Made by a program: the position numbers and the translations under genes. Below, one piece after another: positions 15,422 to 17,705 of a DNA stretch of 17,705 bases (position 1 is the first letter of the stretch; each line of letters starts with the position of its first letter). The stretch is from JAFKKF01 sp038323025. Lineage in GTDB: Bacteria > Pseudomonadota > Alphaproteobacteria > Rhizobiales > Kaistiaceae. Under the pieces are notes generated by a model. It had not been told where the DNA came from. It saw only the letters and a list, made by a program, of their open reading frames with translations, and did not search any database. The DNA lies in contig JBBQGL010000079.1 in the NCBI GenBank assembly GCA_038323025.1, positions 1 through 17,705 on the forward strand. Direction: 5' to 3'.

Positions 15422-15838
15422 ATGAATGATCAGACTAACGGCGGCGACATGATCGATCTCGCGGCCGAAATCGTGTCCGCCTACGTCAGTAACAATTCGG
15501 TGCCGGCGTCCGATTTGCCTGCCTTGATTGCGGACGTTCACCGGGCCCTCAGCAACACTCACACCGGCGTCCACCAGCCCGAGCCGGAACCGCTGAAGCC
15601 GGCGGTAAATCCCAAGAAGTCCGTGTTTCCCGACTACATCATCTGCCTGGAAGACGGGAAGAAGTTCAAGTCGCTGAAGCGGCACCTGCGGACCCATTAC
15701 GATCTCTCGCCGGAAGATTATCGAGAGAAGTGGAGCCTGGCGGCTGACTATCCGATGGTCGCACCGAACTATGCCGCGGCCAGGTCGGCCCTTGCCAAGA
15801 AGATGGGACTTGGTCAGCAGCGCCGCCGCAAGTCCTGA
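15422..15838 (+). CDS. mucR: MucR/Ros family zinc-finger transcriptional regulator
   Basis: A 138-aa DNA-binding protein of the Ros/MucR family, global regulators in alphaproteobacteria that act on surface polysaccharide, motility and cell-cycle genes. The N-terminal helical part (IDLAAEIVSAYVSNNSVPASDLPALIADVH, residues 11-40) corresponds to the oligomerisation region. The zinc finger is the prokaryotic Cys-X2-Asp-X9-His-X3-His form: Cys75 and Asp78 in CLEDGKKF, His88 and His92 in KRHLRTH. It is followed by the conserved LSPEDYREKW, DYPMVAPNYA and LAKKMGLGQ segments. Length is normal. The ribosome binding site is weak (GGGTGAACC). A terminator follows, so it is monocistronic. Confidence 0.96.
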   Translation: MNDQTNGGDMIDLAAEIVSAYVSNNSVPASDLPALIADVHRALSNTHTGVHQPEPEPLKPAVNPKKSVFPDYIICLEDGKKFKSLKRHLRTHYDLSPEDYREKWSLAADYPMVAPNYAAARSALAKKMGLGQQRRRKS

Positions 15839-15861
15839 CCGCTGATACGGATCGGCTCGGA

Positions 15862-15891
15862 GGCCGCATTCGTGCGGCCGCTTGTTTCTTT
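15862..15891 (+). terminator. Intrinsic terminator after mucR
   Basis: GGCCGCA (15862-15868) and TGCGGCC (15873-15879) form a perfect 7-bp stem closed by a TTCG tetraloop, followed by a T-rich run (CTTGTTTCTTT). It begins 24 bases after the mucR stop codon and is the clearest intrinsic terminator in the window. Confidence 0.85.
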
Positions 15892-15912
15892 GCATTCCCG
15901 GTCGGACCGCGA

Positions 15913-16254
15913 TCAGCTTGACGGGCGGACGGTCCTCGATCGTTCGGCGGCATAAGCCAGCATCAGCCCGATGTGCCGGTTAAGGTCGTAAGTCCAATGC
16001 CGCGCCCGGCCACGATTGCGCTCTGCCCGTAGCGCGCGCGCAAGCCTTGCGACGATCGCCCGCTGGGCGTTCGGGCTGACGTCGGTGAGATCTTTCTCGC
16101 TTGCCGCGATCAGTCGCGGCAGGTGCCGTTCCCGCCGATAGGCCTCGACTCCGGCTGCAATCACGCTTCCCAACGATCGGCGGGCCTCCCCCGCGAGGCT
16201 GCCGCAGATCGCCGCCTTTCGAGGCGAGCGGTGGGTTCCGGTTTGCTTTTGCAT
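15913..16254 (-). CDS. 113-aa conserved hypothetical, DUF6477-like motif
   Basis: A 113-aa basic, helical, probably cytoplasmic protein. Residues about 29-47 (GSVIAAGVEAYRRERHLPRL) resemble the core of short alphaproteobacterial proteins such as the DUF6477 group. The second half (AQRAIVARLARALRAERNRGRARHWTYDLNRHIGLMLAY) is Arg-rich and helical. No catalytic motif is evident and function is unknown. The ATG at 16254 was chosen because AAGGAGGTC lies 7 bases upstream, an almost ideal Shine-Dalgarno; the longer frame to 16446 adds unsupported sequence. The same Shine-Dalgarno is paired in a hairpin (separate entry), so translation may be controlled. It converges on mucR, with the mucR terminator between. 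Confidence 0.82.
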   Translation of the reverse strand: MQKQTGTHRSPRKAAICGSLAGEARRSLGSVIAAGVEAYRRERHLPRLIAASEKDLTDVSPNAQRAIVARLARALRAERNRGRARHWTYDLNRHIGLMLAYAAERSRTVRPSS

Positions 16255-16255
16255 G

Positions 16256-16283
16256 GAATGACCTCCTTGGAAGAGGTCAATTC
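16256..16283 (-). promoter_or_regulatory. Hairpin occluding the ribosome binding site
   Basis: In the mRNA sense (minus strand) GAATTGACCTC pairs with GAGGTCATTC, with one bulged base and a 7-nt loop. The right arm contains the AAGGAGGTC Shine-Dalgarno of the 113-aa gene and ends one base before its ATG. The fold would hide the ribosome binding site unless opened. Pairing is visible in the sequence; a regulatory role is inferred. Confidence 0.5.
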
Positions 16284-16422
16284 TGCGGGCCGTCCCGGAA
16301 GGGAGCATAGACTCGCACCCTATCCCCTCCCTGAACACCCGTTGGTGTAATTGCCACCGCGAATTTATCCCCGCGTGCAAAACCTCGCGTACAATCGTAG
16401 GATTGATTTCCTGATTATGCAC

Positions 16423-16450
16423 TTGACATAGCGATTCGCGGCCCATAGAC
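16423..16450 (+). promoter_or_regulatory. Possible promoter for the 92-codon ORF
   Basis: A perfect -35 hexamer TTGACA (16423-16428) is followed after 16-17 bases by ATAGAC/TAGACG, a poor -10. It lies about 70 bases upstream of the next plus-strand ORF, in the less GC-rich segment. Confidence 0.3.
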
Positions 16451-16495
16451 GGAAAAAGACAGGCCGGCGCTTCACTTTGACTGGTATTCGTAATC

Positions 16496-16514
16496 AGGCC
16501 CTAAGAAAGGGCCT
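16496..16514. terminator. Hairpin upstream of the 92-codon ORF
   Basis: AGGCCCT (16496-16502) pairs perfectly with AGGGCCT (16508-16514) around an AAGAA loop. No T tract follows on either strand. It sits immediately before the TTG candidate start at 16520 and could be an attenuator, a terminator remnant or a leader structure. Confidence 0.4.
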
Positions 16515-16519
16515 TCGCC

Positions 16520-16798
16520 TTGGGCGAGGAATTATTCCTAGGCTTAAACCTGGTGGCTGCATTGCCGTTTAGCCGACACGCGTGTCAGGGCGGCGAGGCC
16601 GTGCTTAAACGGCTTACTGGCGCGCGGATTGTTCGTATTGGCGGCACCAATGACGACGAACCGAAGATCGAAGGCGGCGGGCTGATTATCGACTACGTGC
16701 CTGAAGGCGGCGAGGCTGTCGAGCGCGTCGTATTTGCGTTCAACGAAAATGGCATGTGGGTTGTCTATGAAGCGCTGCCCGCACTGTTGATTGCGTAA
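16520..16798 (+). CDS. Short conserved hypothetical protein (EGGGLIIDY / FNENGMW core)
   Basis: The maximal frame encodes 92 aa starting at TTG. The part that looks like a real protein is residues about 28-86: VLKRLTGARIVRIGG, then IEGGGLIIDYV and RVVFAFNENGMWVVYE, an alternating beta pattern like small standalone proteins found in alphaproteobacterial accessory and phage-related DNA. No ATG is available. A GTG at 16601, which has a purine-rich GGCGGCGAGG just upstream, would give a 65-aa product and may be the true start. Function unknown. The 3' end overlaps the convergent HEPN-like gene by 34 bp. Base composition is less GC-rich than in the genes to the left, consistent with acquired DNA. 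Confidence 0.6.
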   Translation: MGEELFLGLNLVAALPFSRHACQGGEAVLKRLTGARIVRIGGTNDDEPKIEGGGLIIDYVPEGGEAVERVVFAFNENGMWVVYEALPALLIA

Positions 16799-17313
16799 GA
16801 GATGTTCTTCCAATCTGGATGAATTTGGAGGATTGCGCTCCGCACCACATCGGGGAAGTCGTCTAGTCCGTAGAACTTTGGTCCCTTCGGGTTTTCGTAG
16901 ATGTATCGCATATCCTCGAATCCGCGAGCGCAGGCGGTAAGGATCGACGGAAGATCGCGCGGCATATGCTCGCCAGTAGCGCCCTCCATGTCAGCCCACA
17001 TCTTGAGGTATTCGGGGCGTCGGTGCAGTTGGTCCCAGCATCCGAGTATCCATCGCTGGCGGAGTGATGGGAGGGCATCGAATAGTCGTTTTAGGTCATG
17101 GCCAGGGGGCGTGACGCCACTGTCGATAGTGTGGATGCACTTCAGGTAGAGCTCGCTGGCGAAGGCTAACAGCGCCATGTATGGCTGGGCGAGGAATGCC
17201 CACTTTTCTGGGTCCTCGTCCTGAGCGTGCAAGAGCTTGCGTGCGCTGTGGTGAAAGCTCATTGCGTGACGCAGGATGAGTTTCGGGTCTAGGTTTGAAA
17301 TGGGCTGTTTCAT
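16765..17313 (-). CDS. HEPN-like domain protein, 182 aa
   Basis: A helical cytoplasmic protein. Residues about 41-82 (LAQPYMALLAFASELYLKCIH, then GHDLKRLFDALP) match the HEPN pattern, with the A-xx-EL-x-LK helix (Glu54-Lys58) followed by a GHDL turn (His72-Asp73). Residues about 134-140 (DMRYIYE) resemble the last HEPN helix. HEPN proteins include RNA-cleaving toxins, but the catalytic Arg-X4-6-His is not evident in the C-terminal helix. The only R-X5-H is near the N-terminus (Arg15-His21), so RNase activity is not supported. The start codon has no strong ribosome binding site; Met18 is an alternative. It is divergent from the 64-aa gene (10 bp apart) and overlaps the convergent ORF at its 3' end. 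Lower GC than the window average. Confidence 0.75.
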   Translation of the reverse strand: MKQPISNLDPKLILRHAMSFHHSARKLLHAQDEDPEKWAFLAQPYMALLAFASELYLKCIHTIDSGVTPPGHDLKRLFDALPSLRQRWILGCWDQLHRRPEYLKMWADMEGATGEHMPRDLPSILTACARGFEDMRYIYENPKGPKFYGLDDFPDVVRSAILQIHPDWKNISYAINSAGSAS

Positions 17314-17323
17314 GGTGAGGCCG

Positions 17324-17518
17324 ATGCCTGATAAGGCCGACGATTACGAACCAGGAGAGGCTGCGCGCCGTCGCGACGCGGCCCTACGGCGCGCAATGGC
17401 TACACCGCCGACGCTGCACAAATTGCCCCGAAGTAAGAAACTGTTAACTAAGCGCGTGCCAAAGAAACAGGGCGGCCCTGCTCGGAAGCCTGACCGCCCT
17501 GAAAGGTCAGTAACCTAG
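17324..17518 (+). CDS. 64-aa basic small protein (DDYxPxEAxRR type)
   Basis: Begins MPDKADDYEPGEAARRRDAA and continues LRRAMATPPTLHKLP, then a Lys/Arg/Pro-rich tail. Short proteins with an acidic 'DDY-P-EA-RR--A-R' start and basic tail are frequent in alphaproteobacterial accessory DNA; I know no function for them. The ATG at 17324 was chosen because GGTGAGG lies just upstream; an earlier GTG/ATG-type start would run antisense through the start of the HEPN-like gene. The C-terminal codons contain an 8-bp inverted repeat (CAGGGCGG 17468-17475, CCGCCCTG 17494-17501). It is divergent from the HEPN-like gene with only 10 bp between the two starts, and convergent with the 36-aa gene one base after its stop. 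Confidence 0.65.
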   Translation: MPDKADDYEPGEAARRRDAALRRAMATPPTLHKLPRSKKLLTKRVPKKQGGPARKPDRPERSVT

Positions 17519-17524
17519 GTTACT
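17509..17524. terminator. 16-bp palindrome spanning two convergent stop codons
   Basis: AGTAACCTAGGTTACT is a perfect palindrome that includes the TAG of the plus-strand 64-aa gene (17516-17518) and the TAA of the minus-strand 36-aa gene (17520-17522). It is followed on the plus strand by TCCCCTTTTT, so it may act as an intrinsic terminator for the 64-aa gene, although the loop would be tight. Confidence 0.45.
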
Positions 17525-17630
17525 TCCCCTTTTTCACCGTCTCGACGACGTGGGTATTGGGATACCGAACCGCCGTCGAAACTGGTGTGTAGCGCCCAGT
17601 GATGGCGCTACGCCCAATACGAGTAGCCAT
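17520..17630 (-). CDS. 36-aa protein with RSAITGRY motif
   Basis: The ATG at 17630 has AGGAG with 7 bases to the start and encodes 36 residues beginning MATRIGRSAITGRY, continuing TPVSTAVRYPNTHVVE and ending TVKKGK. The pattern RSAxTGR-[YF]-xP..A.R.P.T.V.ETVKK is one I recognise from very short, widespread bacterial proteins of unknown function (sometimes mislabelled as transporters). There is no membrane segment. It contains an 8-bp inverted repeat with a 7-nt loop near its start (17589-17611). It is convergent with the 64-aa gene, the stops being one base apart. Confidence 0.75.
   Translation of the reverse strand: MATRIGRSAITGRYTPVSTAVRYPNTHVVETVKKGK
17589..17611. repeat. 8-bp inverted repeat inside the 36-aa gene
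   Basis: GTAGCGCC (17589-17596) and GGCGCTAC (17604-17611) form a perfect stem around CAGTGAT. It covers codons about 7-14 of the 36-aa gene and could form an mRNA hairpin soon after the start codon. Confidence 0.6.
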
Positions 17631-17650
17631 GGGATTTCTCCTGTTGCTAC

Positions 17651-17669
17651 CGAGCGGATGGGCCGCTCG
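17651..17669. promoter_or_regulatory. Hairpin in the leader of the 36-aa gene
   Basis: CGAGCGG (17651-17657) pairs with CCGCTCG (17663-17669) around a 5-nt loop, about 20 bases upstream of the ATG and just 5' of the AGGAG. It may be a leader structure of this gene or a terminator of a gene beyond the window edge; no T tract is seen. Confidence 0.4.
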
Positions 17670-17705
17670 CCCTGAGAGCCGATCCGGGAAGTTGTTGAGT
17701 CGGAT

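Noticed and set aside
15278..15895. 205-codon minus-strand frame
   Set aside because: Antisense of mucR and its leader; it also reads through the mucR terminator.
16475..16500. Resemblance of TATTCGTAATCAGG to a tRNA-Thr(CGT) anticodon arm (possible att site)
   Set aside because: Stem pairing fails when the anticodon is placed correctly, and no acceptor or T arm is present.
1..17705. CRISPR array, prophage or integrase, known defence operon
   Set aside because: No regularly spaced repeats and no integrase, Cas, restriction or retron genes were found. The right-end segment is suggestive of accessory DNA only.

Overview
The window looks like chromosomal DNA of a GC-rich alphaproteobacterium, most likely in the Hyphomicrobiales (Rhizobiales) or a close relative. 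The indications are a Ros/MucR regulator, a Tat-exported parallel beta-helix protein of the TIGR03808 type, a two-gene methylmalonyl-CoA mutase, a class II cytochrome c, and intergenic palindromes built on 'CCCCCGA...TCGGGGG'. This placement is inferred from gene content. No rRNA, tRNA, CRISPR array, insertion sequence or integrase gene was found.

Layout. Positions 1-775 hold no convincing gene but are packed with inverted and tandem repeats. A class I/II aminotransferase (776-1957, +) follows, and its stop codon overlaps the stop of a convergent Tat-exported beta-helix protein (1954-3309, -). The minus strand from 7860 down to 3376 is a probable methylmalonyl-CoA mutase operon. In transcription order it holds a 113-aa conserved protein, the short mutase subunit, a 122-aa probable secreted protein of unknown function, and the large cobalamin-binding subunit. 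The beta-helix gene lies 66 bp further downstream and may belong to the same transcript. Together the mutase subunits interconvert methylmalonyl-CoA and succinyl-CoA, as in propionyl-CoA catabolism.

An M20 metallopeptidase (7915-9303, +) is divergent from that operon. A strong hairpin separates it from a convergent class II cytochrome c (9346-9792, -). Next come a HerA/DUF853-type ATPase (9946-11568, +) and an iron-type superoxide dismutase (11708-12316, +) with its own likely promoter. Converging on these are a small secreted Cys-containing protein (12334-12666, -) and oligopeptidase B (12737-14866, -). A 31-codon ORF with a good ribosome binding site overlaps the oligopeptidase start and may be translationally coupled to it. 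An AT-rich regulatory stretch leads into mucR (15422-15838, +), which ends at a clear intrinsic terminator. A 113-aa conserved protein (15913-16254, -) has its Shine-Dalgarno sequence inside a hairpin.

From about 16300 to the right edge the composition is visibly less GC-rich and the genes are short and tightly packed: a 92-codon ORF with a conserved core, a HEPN-like protein, a 64-aa basic protein and a 36-aa protein with an RSAITGRY motif. This reads as an accessory segment. It is the most likely place for something undescribed, although no complete known defence or toxin-antitoxin system can be demonstrated from sequence alone.
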